Assembly: GCA_017936025.1 (NCBI GenBank)
Contig: JAGBGL010000171.1
Span: forward strand, 1 to 6,503
Reading direction: 5' to 3'
Origin: Bacillota bacterium
GTDB taxonomy: Bacteria > Bacillota > Clostridia > Peptostreptococcales > Anaerovoracaceae
DNA length: 6,503 bases
In this document: in pieces, positions 1 through 6,341 of the stretch
Position numbering within the stretch: the first letter of the stretch is position 1
Layout of the letters: each line of letters begins with the position of its first letter
Translations under genes and position numbers: made by a program
The notes under the pieces: model-generated
Database searches by the model: none
What the model was told of the DNA's origin: nothing
What the model saw: the letters and a program-made list of their open reading frames with translations, nothing else

Positions 1-327
1 GCTGCACTTGCAATGATCGGTACAGACCAGATCATCGCTATAGCTTCCCCTGTACTGTCCCTGCTCTATCCGGGAGCTATGACACTGCTGGCTCTGTCTT
101 TCCTCAAAGAAAAAATTTCAAATTTCACGCTGAGATTTGCAGTTGTCGGCGCACTTACAGGAAGCCTCTGCACACTGTTATACGATTACGGAGTTCCTCT
201 GAATTTCGTACCTCATCTGCCGCTGAACAGTTCCGGTCTCGGCTGGATCCTGTTTGCAGTAATCTTTGCAATTGCGGGAATGATTATCAGCAAAATAAAA
301 AATAACGGCCAGGCCGGTTCCAAATAA
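1..327 (+). CDS. brnQ: Branched-chain amino acid permease BrnQ (LIVCS family), C-terminal part
   Basis: The reading frame is open from the first base of the window, so only the last 108 residues are present. BrnQ proteins carry leucine, isoleucine and valine across the cytoplasmic membrane with a cation. Three hydrophobic segments are visible, at about residues 11-35, 43-62 and 79-97 of the fragment. The first holds a PVLSLLYP stretch typical of the last third of BrnQ. The end is a short basic, polar cytoplasmic-type tail (KIKNNGQAGSK). The TAA stop is 16 nt before deoD, whose ribosome binding site follows directly, so the two genes are probably co-transcribed. The assignment rests on family resemblance of the C-terminal helices only. 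Another 12-helix transporter is possible but less likely. Confidence 0.82.
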   Translation, partial: AALAMIGTDQIIAIASPVLSLLYPGAMTLLALSFLKEKISNFTLRFAVVGALTGSLCTLLYDYGVPLNFVPHLPLNSSGLGWILFAVIFAIAGMIISKIKNNGQAGSK

Positions 328-343
328 GAAAGGAGATACTGTT

Positions 344-1048
344 ATGAGTACACATATCAATGCAGCAAATAAAGGCGATATCGCCGAATCCATACTGCTT
401 CCGGGCGACCCTTTAAGAGCAAAATTCATTGCCGAGACTTATCTTAATGATCCTAAATGTTTTAATGAGATCCGCGGAATGCTGGGATACACTGGGACTT
501 ATAAAGGTGTTCCGGTATCTGTTATGGGGACAGGTATGGGAATGCCGTCCATGGGGATTTACTCCTGGGAACTGATTACAGAATACGACGTTCAGAATCT
601 GATCCGTATCGGTACAGCCGGTTCTTTCCACAAAGATATCAAAATCAAAGATATCGTAATCGGCATGTCTGCTTCCACAGACTCCAACTACATCCACGCA
701 TTCGATGTACCGGGAACATATGCTCCATGTGCAAGCTGGGAACTGCTCTCCAAAGCGAGAGACGCTTCTGAAAAACTGGAAATCCCATTTAAAGCCGGCA
801 ACATCGTTTCCTGTGACGTTTTCTATGAATTCGGTGACTGGTGGAAAAAATGGGCTAAAATGGATGTAATGGCTGTTGAAATGGAAGCCGCTGCATTATA
901 TATGAATGCAGCTTACAACAGCGTAAATGCTATGGCTATGATGACAATCAGTGACCATTTCGTAACGGGTGAACGCTCTACTGCAGAAGAACGCCAGAAA
1001 TCCTTTACTGACATGATGGAACTGGCACTTGAAATCGCTACAAAATAA
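344..1048 (+). CDS. deoD: Purine nucleoside phosphorylase, DeoD type
   Basis: This cytoplasmic enzyme splits purine (deoxy)ribonucleosides with phosphate into free base and (deoxy)ribose-1-phosphate, for purine salvage and nucleoside catabolism. Its 234 residues match the usual length of the hexameric NP-I family. Key residues known from E. coli DeoD can be placed: His4, the phosphate loop PGDPLRAK (20-27, with Arg25), Arg44, Arg88 in IRIGTAGS, the VEMEAA motif (Glu179, Met180, Glu181) for the ribose, the catalytic Asp204 in SDH, and Arg218. The ATG start is preceded by AAAGGAG (329-335) with 8 nt spacing. It lies between the brnQ end and the DtxR-like gene on the same strand with short gaps. 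No truncation or missing active-site residue was seen. Confidence 0.96.
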   Translation: MSTHINAANKGDIAESILLPGDPLRAKFIAETYLNDPKCFNEIRGMLGYTGTYKGVPVSVMGTGMGMPSMGIYSWELITEYDVQNLIRIGTAGSFHKDIKIKDIVIGMSASTDSNYIHAFDVPGTYAPCASWELLSKARDASEKLEIPFKAGNIVSCDVFYEFGDWWKKWAKMDVMAVEMEAAALYMNAAYNSVNAMAMMTISDHFVTGERSTAEERQKSFTDMMELALEIATK

Positions 1049-1058
1049 ATCAGCTATC

Positions 1059-1064
1059 AGGAGG
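1059..1064 (+). promoter_or_regulatory. Ribosome binding site supporting a GTG start
   Basis: AGGAGG lies 8 nt before the GTG at 1073. It supports GTG as the start of the DtxR-like regulator; the next in-frame methionine, at residue 44, would remove most of the helix-turn-helix. Confidence 0.85.
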
Positions 1065-1072
1065 ATCCACTA

Positions 1073-1444
1073 GTGAAAATTCATGAATCAGGTGAAAACT
1101 ACCTTGAATCCATCTTAACTTTAAAAAAGAAAAACGGCAGCGTACGCGCTATCGATATAGTAAACGATCTGGGATTTTCAAAGCCAAGCGTCAGCGTTGC
1201 AATGAAAAACCTCGAAGCCGACGGATATATTGAACGTGACTCCGCAGGGCACATTTCACTGCTCCCTAAAGGTCAGGAAATTGCAGAAAAGATTTACGAG
1301 AAACATACAACGCTTGTAAAACTCCTGACGCACATAGGCGTTAGTGAAGCAACTGCCGAGGAAGATGCCTGCGAGATCGAACATCATCTCAGCGAAGAAA
1401 CATTCACAGCTCTGAAAGAATACTGCAGAGACATTCTGAAATAG
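1073..1444 (+). CDS. DtxR/MntR-family metal-dependent transcriptional regulator
   Basis: Members of this family bind DNA when loaded with Fe2+ or Mn2+ and usually repress metal uptake genes. The N-terminal winged helix spans about residues 7-70, with a recognition helix near 36-51 (SKPSVSVAMKNLEADG). The metal-binding dimerisation domain follows at about 70-123. Metal-site positions by alignment to the family are Asn9, Glu12, His78, Cys100, Glu103 and His104; the last three fall in DACEIEHHLS. Cys100 is like DtxR (Cys102) and unlike B. subtilis MntR (Glu99). Asn9 replaces the MntR Asp8 or DtxR Met10. At 123 residues it lacks the SH3-like third domain of DtxR and is slightly shorter than MntR (about 142). 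The start is GTG with a good ribosome binding site. It is the last gene of the brnQ-deoD transcript. The metal and the target genes cannot be read from the sequence. Confidence 0.9.
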   Translation: MKIHESGENYLESILTLKKKNGSVRAIDIVNDLGFSKPSVSVAMKNLEADGYIERDSAGHISLLPKGQEIAEKIYEKHTTLVKLLTHIGVSEATAEEDACEIEHHLSEETFTALKEYCRDILK

Positions 1445-1454
1445 CACAGATGCC

Positions 1455-1490
1455 ACAAACGCACCTATTATTAAGGTGCGTTTGTTTATA
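1455..1490 (+). terminator. Intrinsic terminator of the brnQ-deoD-dtxR operon
   Basis: A perfect 12-bp stem (1455-1466 with 1474-1485) closes a 7-nt loop (ATTATTA). It is followed by a U-rich run (TTTGTTTATA, reading from the stem end). It begins 10 nt after the TAG stop of the regulator gene and ends the + strand transcript. Confidence 0.88.
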
Positions 1491-1491
1491 C

Positions 1492-1522
1492 AAAAAAACT
1501 GACGCATTAGCTGTGCGTCAGT
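1492..1522 (-). terminator. Intrinsic terminator of the deacetylase gene, possibly bidirectional
   Basis: A perfect 9-bp stem (1498-1506 with 1514-1522; ACTGACGCA and its complement) has a 7-nt loop. Read on the - strand it begins 7 nt after the deacetylase stop and is followed by six U (complement of 1492-1497). On the + strand it is followed by TAATTTTG, so it could also back up the upstream + strand terminator. Confidence 0.87.
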
Positions 1523-1529
1523 AATTTTG

Positions 1530-2942
1530 TTATTTATAAAAATATCCGTATCCGTAAAGTTTCGGCTGCGGTGCTTCTCCATAACTGTACTGAATCAGCT
1601 CGCTGACTGTTACCAGCTGGTAGCCGTTCTGAAGAAGCCACGGAACTATCATCTCTGTAGCCTGTGCCGTAGAATCATAAATCGAATGCATCAGGATGAC
1701 CCTTCCGTTGAGGCTTCCCTTATCATGTATTTTCTTCACTTCATTGAATACACTGTTTGCATCTCTGCTCTTCCAGTCAAGAGTATCAACCGACCATAAA
1801 ATCACGGGCATTGCTGCTGTCGTTTCCACTACTGCACTGGTATTACCGTACGGAGGTCTGAAAACAGTGACAGTTTTACCGCCTGCACTCTCAATAGCGG
1901 CTTTCGAAGTATTGATTTCCGCAGCAACTTCTTCCGGTGTCAGTTTATGCAGATCTTTATGAGAATAAGTATGATTACCTATTTCCATACCCAGCTGTGC
2001 TTTGCGCTTCACTACATCGGGATAAGCCGCCGCATTTCTCCCAAGTTCAAAGAACGTTGCAACCTGACCGTATTTTTCAAGACAGTCCAGAATACGGTTG
2101 CTGGACACAGGATATGGCCCGTCATCATAAGTAAGCGCAACCATAGGTTTTTCCGGGTCTATGGCATCCAGATCCACTTTTTCTCTCATTATATCGTTCA
2201 GATCCTGATATCCGACTTCTACACTCACAATTCCTTTTTCAGGCGCCATTACTGTTCCCGGCTGGAAGTAGAACTTTACTCCTCCATCTGTAACAACAAA
2301 ATCTTTGAAATTATTTACAGAAGCCGTAAGATAATTCTGATATCCATCCAGCAGCTCATCTCCATGATTTTCCTGAAAGTATTTTGTCAGATACTGTGAG
2401 AAATACGCCCTGAAACCGCCTTTGAAGAAATTGATTCCTTCAAGCGCTTCGCCTGTTTCTGTAGAGTAATTATATGTATATATTTTTTTATTCTGAACAT
2501 CTACTTCATCGCCATCATGCAGCTCATCTTCCTGATGGATCACAATACTAATGGCTTCTTTCTTCGGCTGATATGCATCATAAGCCATGAAACGGACTAT
2601 TTTTGTTTTTCTGTCAGCATCAGCGTAAATACTGTAAAAGTCTTCTTTAGCAGTATTTACTATGTTATTTATATGCTCATCCGGACCTTCCATGCCTGTA
2701 TTAGGATATCTGAAAGCAATAGATAATGGTCTGTCATATTCTATCAGTTCTTCTTCTACCGCAATCTGTTTTACACGGTGAGAGTCAAACTCAGAAAAGT
2801 ACTCATAGACATATTCTTTGAACTGGCTTTCAGATCGGTATGCATCGTTCGTAAAATGTGAAACTGAACAAGCCGCAACAAATATGAACAGCAGCACAAA
2901 TATCACTGCCAGTATTTTTTTGCTTTTTCTTGGAGTTTTCAT
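1530..2942 (-). CDS. Peptidoglycan/polysaccharide deacetylase, PdaC/PgdA-like (RsiV-like domain plus NodB domain)
   Basis: This is probably an extracytoplasmic, membrane-attached metal-dependent enzyme that removes acetyl groups from peptidoglycan sugars, which in related species gives lysozyme resistance or tunes autolysis. From the ATG at 2942 it has 470 residues. These are a basic N-terminus and hydrophobic segment (about 10-24) ending in VAAC (Cys25, a possible lipobox), an RsiV/PdaC-like region (about 60-250, DUF4163/DUF3298 type), and a NodB domain (about 265-450). All NodB motifs are intact: TYDDGP (271-276, Asp273 and Asp274), HTYSH (324-328, metal histidines), RPPYG (362-366), DTLDW (386-390) and LMH (His419). 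Length and layout match B. subtilis PdaC and S. pneumoniae PgdA. MurNAc versus GlcNAc specificity cannot be decided, so no symbol is given. A TTG 12 nt upstream (2954) is an alternative start. It is a single-gene unit with its own promoter and terminator. Confidence 0.93.
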   Translation of the reverse strand: MKTPRKSKKILAVIFVLLFIFVAACSVSHFTNDAYRSESQFKEYVYEYFSEFDSHRVKQIAVEEELIEYDRPLSIAFRYPNTGMEGPDEHINNIVNTAKEDFYSIYADADRKTKIVRFMAYDAYQPKKEAISIVIHQEDELHDGDEVDVQNKKIYTYNYSTETGEALEGINFFKGGFRAYFSQYLTKYFQENHGDELLDGYQNYLTASVNNFKDFVVTDGGVKFYFQPGTVMAPEKGIVSVEVGYQDLNDIMREKVDLDAIDPEKPMVALTYDDGPYPVSSNRILDCLEKYGQVATFFELGRNAAAYPDVVKRKAQLGMEIGNHTYSHKDLHKLTPEEVAAEINTSKAAIESAGGKTVTVFRPPYGNTSAVVETTAAMPVILWSVDTLDWKSRDANSVFNEVKKIHDKGSLNGRVILMHSIYDSTAQATEMIVPWLLQNGYQLVTVSELIQYSYGEAPQPKLYGYGYFYK

Positions 2943-2957
2943 GTGGAATTTCAATTT

Positions 2958-2964
2958 CTCCTTT
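2958..2964 (-). promoter_or_regulatory. Ribosome binding site of the deacetylase gene, awkwardly placed
   Basis: AAAGGAG on the - strand is 15 nt from the ATG (2942) but only 3 nt from an in-frame TTG (2954). Neither spacing is ideal. ATG was preferred for its codon; choosing TTG adds four residues (MKFH) before the signal segment and changes no domain. Confidence 0.6.
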
Positions 2965-2999
2965 AACTAATAGTATGTGTTTTTTTATACCACAAAACT

Positions 3000-3008
3000 A
3001 TTATATCA
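3000..3008 (-). promoter_or_regulatory. Extended -10 promoter of the deacetylase gene
   Basis: The - strand reads TGATATAAT, a perfect extended -10 (TGnTATAAT). No good -35 lies 16-18 nt upstream, which is usual for extended -10 promoters. Transcription would start near 2993 and leave a leader of about 50 nt. It lies downstream of the etfA terminator, so the deacetylase is probably expressed independently of the Etf operon. Confidence 0.65.
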
Positions 3009-3059
3009 TAACATCTTTTCACAATTTCTTCAAGACAAAGTACCCTTCATCAGAATATT

Positions 3060-3090
3060 AAAAAGACAGCGCAGTCATAAGACCGCGCTG
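3060..3090 (-). terminator. Intrinsic terminator of the acyl-CoA dehydrogenase-etfBA operon
   Basis: The - strand transcript forms a 10-bp GC-rich stem (3081-3090 with 3067-3076) with one G-U pair and a 4-nt loop. UC and then a run of five U follow. It sits about 50 nt after the etfA stop. The + strand version has an A-C mismatch in place of the G-U pair, which supports - strand use. Confidence 0.9.
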
Positions 3091-3141
3091 CCGTTATACA
3101 TATATGATATGTATTTTAAAAGTCAACTTTAATCGTATCGA

Positions 3142-4218
3142 TTAGTCGTTAGCTTCGTGGTAAGCTTTCAGTGCATCGATCAGTTTAGGGATGATCACTT
3201 TAACGTCACCTACGATACCCAGATCGGATACTTCGAAGATTGCAGCAGTATCGTTTTTGTTGATAGCGATGATGCATTCGGAGTTTTCCATACCTGCTAA
3301 GTGCTGGATAGCACCGGAGATACCGTTAGCGATGTACAGTTCTGGTCTTACTGTTTTACCAGTCTGTCCAACCTGTCTGTCTCTTGCGATCCAGCCAGCA
3401 TCTACGTTAGCACGGGAAGAAGAAATTTCTGCGCCTTCGATCAGGTCAGCAACTTCCTGCAGAGTTCCGAAGAATTCTGGGGAACCGATACCACGACCGC
3501 CGGATACCAGAACTTTAGCTTCTGTGATATCAACAGCTTTGTGAGTAGCTTTAACAACTTCTCTGATTGTTACGTTCATATCTTCTGGAGTGAATTCTAC
3601 TTTGAATTCTTCTACAACACCTGTAGCTCCTTCGATAACGTCTAATTTTTTCATTACGCCAGGTCTTACAGTAGCCATCTGAGGTCTGTAGTCAGCGCAT
3701 CTGATTGTAGCCATTACGTTACCACCGAATGCTGGACGAGTCATTTTCAGAGTTTTGTCGTCCATACCCAGTTTAGCTTCGATAGCTTTTGTATCAGCGT
3801 TGGAAGCTACGTGCAGGTAATCGAAGTATTCGTTCATGTCGACGTCCAGTCTTGTGCAGTCAGCAGTCAGACCAGTGTGTACTCTTGCAGCTACACGTGG
3901 AGCGATGTCTCTTCCGATGGAAGTAGCACCGAACAGTACGATGTTAGGATCATATTCTTTGATCATAGCTGTCAGAGCTTTTGCGTATGGTTCTGTTACG
4001 TATTCTTTCAGCATTGGATCTTCGATAACGATAACTTTTTCAGCACCGTGTTCGATCAGTTCCTGTGCTTTATCTTTAATATTGTCTCCCAGGATAACGC
4101 CTACAACGGATTCTCCCAGTTCTTTAGCTAACTTAGTAGCTTCGCCTAATAATTCCAGAGAAACTTTCTGAATGTGACCGTCTCTCTGTTCAGCAATTAC
4201 AAATAAATCTTTTGCCAT
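3142..4218 (-). CDS. etfA: Electron transfer flavoprotein, alpha subunit (EtfA)
   Basis: EtfA binds FAD in its C-terminal domain and pairs with EtfB to shuttle electrons to or from acyl-CoA dehydrogenase in the cytoplasm. The protein has 358 residues. The N-terminal domain (about 1-190) holds the conserved TRPAFGGNVMATI (160-172) and RPQMATVRPGVM (178-189). The C-terminal FAD domain holds SGGRG (239-243), SSSRANVDAGW (266-276), QVGQTGKTVRP (282-292), a stretch ending ISGAIQHLAGM (300-310), NKNDTAAIF (320-328) and DLGIVGD (332-338). It is somewhat longer than many EtfA because of an extra loop near 128-152. Only three cysteines occur (121, 174, 315), so it has no ferredoxin extension like that of CarE. 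GGGGAGG lies 9 nt before the ATG and directly follows the etfB stop, 18 nt away. It is the last gene of the operon. Confidence 0.97.
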   Translation of the reverse strand: MAKDLFVIAEQRDGHIQKVSLELLGEATKLAKELGESVVGVILGDNIKDKAQELIEHGAEKVIVIEDPMLKEYVTEPYAKALTAMIKEYDPNIVLFGATSIGRDIAPRVAARVHTGLTADCTRLDVDMNEYFDYLHVASNADTKAIEAKLGMDDKTLKMTRPAFGGNVMATIRCADYRPQMATVRPGVMKKLDVIEGATGVVEEFKVEFTPEDMNVTIREVVKATHKAVDITEAKVLVSGGRGIGSPEFFGTLQEVADLIEGAEISSSRANVDAGWIARDRQVGQTGKTVRPELYIANGISGAIQHLAGMENSECIIAINKNDTAAIFEVSDLGIVGDVKVIIPKLIDALKAYHEAND

Positions 4219-4236
4219 TGTTCGAATCCTCCCCTA

Positions 4237-5028
4237 TTAAATAATGTGTCTTTCTTCCATCTTAGCGATGATAGCTTTAACTGCTTCGTCTGCATCTACA
4301 TTCAGGATAGTACCAGCTCCCTTAGGCATTTTACCGAAGGATGTTACTACTCTTGTAGGGGAACCCATCAGACCGATGTGATCTGGGTTGATGGAATCTT
4401 TCAGGTCTTCGAATCCCATTACTGTGATGTCTTTTTCATAAGCATCGATGATCAGACCAGCGTGCATGTATCTTGGCTCAGCCAGTTCAGCCAGAGCAGT
4501 CAGCAGGCAAGGAGTCTTAACGTCGATGATGTGATATCTGTCTTCGTACTGTCTCTTAACAGTTACAACGTCTCCAGCGATGGAAACTTCTTCAGCGTAG
4601 GAAACCTGTGGAATTCCCAGGTTTTCAGCGATCTGTGGTCCTACCTGAGCTGTATCTCCGTCGATAGCCTGTCTACCAGTGATAACCAGGTCATATCCGA
4701 TCTTCTTCAGAGCAGCGGAGATGATGATAGCTGTTGCGCAAGTATCGGATCCACCGAATTCTCTAGCGGACAGCAGGTAAGCGTCATCGCAACCCATAGC
4801 CAGAGCTTCTCTCAGAGCTACGTCTGCCTGTGGAGGTCCCATACATACTACTGTAACTGTGGAACCGTCGTTCAGAGATTCTCTCAGCTGCAGAGCTGCT
4901 TCGATACCAGCTTTATCGTCGTGGTTGATGATGGATGGTACGCCATCACGGATCAGTCTATTAGTTACAGGGTCCAGTTTTACTTCGTTTGTGTCTGGAA
5001 CCTGTTTAATGCATACTACAATTTTCAT
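4237..5028 (-). CDS. etfB: Electron transfer flavoprotein, beta subunit (EtfB), probably bifurcating type
   Basis: EtfB forms the heterodimer with EtfA. In bifurcating Etfs it holds the FAD that accepts hydride from NADH and splits the electron pair between ferredoxin and the dehydrogenase. The protein has 263 residues, the normal length. Visible motifs are the start MKIVVCIKQVPDT, CMGPP (62-66), FGGSDTCATA (91-100), GRQAIDGDTAQVGP (118-131, flavin loop) and GSPTRV (222-227). The VPDT opening and flavin loop resemble the known bifurcating EtfB of Acidaminococcus and Clostridioides, which is why that type is inferred; no biochemistry can be read here. AAGGGAG lies 9 nt before the ATG. It sits 31 nt after the dehydrogenase gene and 18 nt before etfA. 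Confidence 0.97.
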   Translation of the reverse strand: MKIVVCIKQVPDTNEVKLDPVTNRLIRDGVPSIINHDDKAGIEAALQLRESLNDGSTVTVVCMGPPQADVALREALAMGCDDAYLLSAREFGGSDTCATAIIISAALKKIGYDLVITGRQAIDGDTAQVGPQIAENLGIPQVSYAEEVSIAGDVVTVKRQYEDRYHIIDVKTPCLLTALAELAEPRYMHAGLIIDAYEKDITVMGFEDLKDSINPDHIGLMGSPTRVVTSFGKMPKGAGTILNVDADEAVKAIIAKMEERHII

Positions 5029-5059
5029 TTCTATTTTCTCCCTTCACACTAACTAAGTA

Positions 5060-6214
5060 CTATTTTGCGTTTACTTTCATTGCGCCGGAGATTACCATCT
5101 TCATAACTTCGGATGTACCTTCGTAGATTTCAGTAATCTTAGCATCTCTTAAAGCTCTTTCAACTGGGTATTCACGGCAGTAACCGTATCCGCCCATCAG
5201 CTGTACAGCTTCTCTACATACCTGGTTAGCAACGTCGGAAGCGAATAATTTAGCCTGAGCAGCTTCTTTGGAATAGTTTTCGCCAGCATCTTTAACGCAA
5301 GCAGCTCTCCAAGTCAGCAGTCTAGCAGCGTCAACTTTTGTCTGCATGTCAGCCAGTTTGAACTGAGTAGTCTGGAATGCGGAGATAGGTCTTCCGAACT
5401 GTTTTCTTTCTTTAACGTAAGCCATAGCTTCGTCGATAGCACCCTGTGCCAGACCTACAGCCTGTGCAGCGATACCGATACGGCCGCCGTCCAGTGCTTT
5501 CATAGCGATCTTGAAGCCCTGACCTTCTTTGCCCAGTCTTCTTTCAGCTGGAACTCTTACGTTTTCATAGGATACTTCGCAGTTGGAAGCAGCTCTGATA
5601 CCCATTCTCTTGATGTTTTCAGAAACTGTTACGCCTTCCATTTCTCTGTCTACAACGAATGCGGACAGGCCTTTGGAGCCCTTAGTTTTGTCTGTCAGTG
5701 CGAATACGATGAAAGTATCAGTAAATCCAGAGTTAGTAGTAAAGATTTTACCACCGTTGATGATGTATTCGTTAGTTTCTGCATCATAGTCAGCAGTTGT
5801 CTGGCAACCAGCAGCGTCGGAACCTGCGTTTGGTTCTGTCAGACCGAAGCAACCAGTTTTAGAACCGTCGATCATAGGTCTCAGGTATTTCTGTTTCTGT
5901 TCTTCAGTACCGAAGTTATCTACGCAAGAGCAAGCCAGGGAAGTGTGTACGGAAATAGTGATACCAGTAGATCCGTCCATTTTGGAGCATTCTTCCATAG
6001 CCAGAGCATAAGACAGGTAGTCTCCGCCTACTCCGCCGTATTCTTTGGAGTATGGGATACCCATCAGGCCATACTTATGCATTTTCTTCAGCAGTTCCAT
6101 ATCGAAAACTTCTGTTTCGTCCATTTCTTCTGCCAGAGGTTTTACTTCATTTACAGCAAATCTTCTGTACATTTCCTGCTGAAGTAAATGTGTCTTTGAT
6201 AATTTAAAGTCCAT
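5060..6214 (-). CDS. Acyl-CoA dehydrogenase, short-chain (butyryl-CoA dehydrogenase-like)
   Basis: This FAD enzyme of the cytoplasm interconverts an acyl-CoA and its 2-enoyl-CoA, with electrons handled by EtfAB encoded just downstream. The protein has 384 residues, typical of the family. Motifs in order are FGLTEPNAGSDAAG (123-136, flavin and substrate contacts), RMGIRAASNCEV (203-214), ERKQFGRPISAFQ (269-281), GGYGYCREYPVERALRDAKI (341-360) and IYEGTSE (363-369), with the catalytic base Glu365 where Bcd has it. The start MDFKLSK matches Bcd proteins. An upstream in-frame ATG (6238) was rejected because the stretch between it and 6214 contains the ribosome binding site. Bcd activity is the best guess. 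Branched short-chain acyl-CoA or acryloyl-CoA are alternatives, since no crt, hbd or thl gene adjoins, so no symbol is given. Confidence 0.95.
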   Translation of the reverse strand: MDFKLSKTHLLQQEMYRRFAVNEVKPLAEEMDETEVFDMELLKKMHKYGLMGIPYSKEYGGVGGDYLSYALAMEECSKMDGSTGITISVHTSLACSCVDNFGTEEQKQKYLRPMIDGSKTGCFGLTEPNAGSDAAGCQTTADYDAETNEYIINGGKIFTTNSGFTDTFIVFALTDKTKGSKGLSAFVVDREMEGVTVSENIKRMGIRAASNCEVSYENVRVPAERRLGKEGQGFKIAMKALDGGRIGIAAQAVGLAQGAIDEAMAYVKERKQFGRPISAFQTTQFKLADMQTKVDAARLLTWRAACVKDAGENYSKEAAQAKLFASDVANQVCREAVQLMGGYGYCREYPVERALRDAKITEIYEGTSEVMKMVISGAMKVNAK

Positions 6215-6221
6215 TGTCTGT

Positions 6222-6227
6222 CCTCCT
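6222..6227 (-). promoter_or_regulatory. Ribosome binding site that fixes the dehydrogenase start at 6214
   Basis: The - strand AGGAGG lies 7 nt before the ATG at 6214, an ideal spacing. No comparable site lies at a usable distance before the ATG at 6238. The eight extra codons of the longer frame would therefore be the untranslated leader. Confidence 0.9.
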
Positions 6228-6258
6228 AAACTTTTCATTTTAAATACTTACTTCTTCG

Positions 6259-6287
6259 ATTCTAATATAATTGCGACAGCCTGTCAA
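6259..6287 (-). promoter_or_regulatory. Sigma-A promoter of the acyl-CoA dehydrogenase-etfB-etfA operon
   Basis: On the - strand, TTGACA (6287-6282), a 17-nt spacer and TAGAAT (6264-6259) give a perfect -35 and a one-mismatch -10. Transcription would start near 6252, giving a leader of about 38 nt. This fits the high expression expected of a fermentative operon. Confidence 0.8.
6275..6285. repeat. Small inverted repeat overlapping the -35 of the dehydrogenase promoter
   Basis: GACAG-C-CTGTC is a perfect 5-bp inverted repeat that covers most of the -35 box and the start of the spacer. It could be an operator core, but it is short enough to be chance. Confidence 0.25.
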
Positions 6288-6341
6288 GTTACATTCTTGT
6301 CATCTATTATAAACTTATCCTGTCACATCGTATTCAATATA

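Noticed and set aside
1063..1074. GGATCCACTAGT, identical to the BamHI-SpeI junction of common cloning-vector polylinkers
   Set aside because: The flanking bases do not continue the polylinker, and the stretch lies between a natural ribosome binding site and the GTG start. Coincidence is the simplest reading.
3000..3023. TTGTGA upstream of TATAAT as a -35/-10 pair for the deacetylase
   Set aside because: The spacer is only 13 nt, too short for sigma-A. The extended -10 explains the promoter better.
3096..3114. Perfect 8-bp palindrome ATACATAT-ATG-ATATGTAT after etfA
   Set aside because: It is entirely A/T apart from one G/C pair and has no U-tract on the - strand. The GC-rich hairpin just beyond it is the clear terminator. 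It is most likely chance in AT-rich DNA.
4246..5052. Open frame of 268 codons on the + strand opposite etfB
   Set aside because: It is in exact antisense register with etfB. It stays open because etfB lacks TTA, CTA and TCA codons, a codon-use effect. Its translation is rich in Ser, Phe and Cys, resembles no protein, and it has no credible ribosome binding site.
6215..6238. Eight-codon N-terminal extension of the acyl-CoA dehydrogenase
   Set aside because: This stretch contains the ideal AGGAGG ribosome binding site for the ATG at 6214, and MDFKLSK is the usual start of the family.
6306..6337. Second - strand promoter TTGAAT with TATAAT upstream of the dehydrogenase operon
   Set aside because: The spacer is 20 nt, outside the usual 16-18, and a much better promoter lies closer to the gene.
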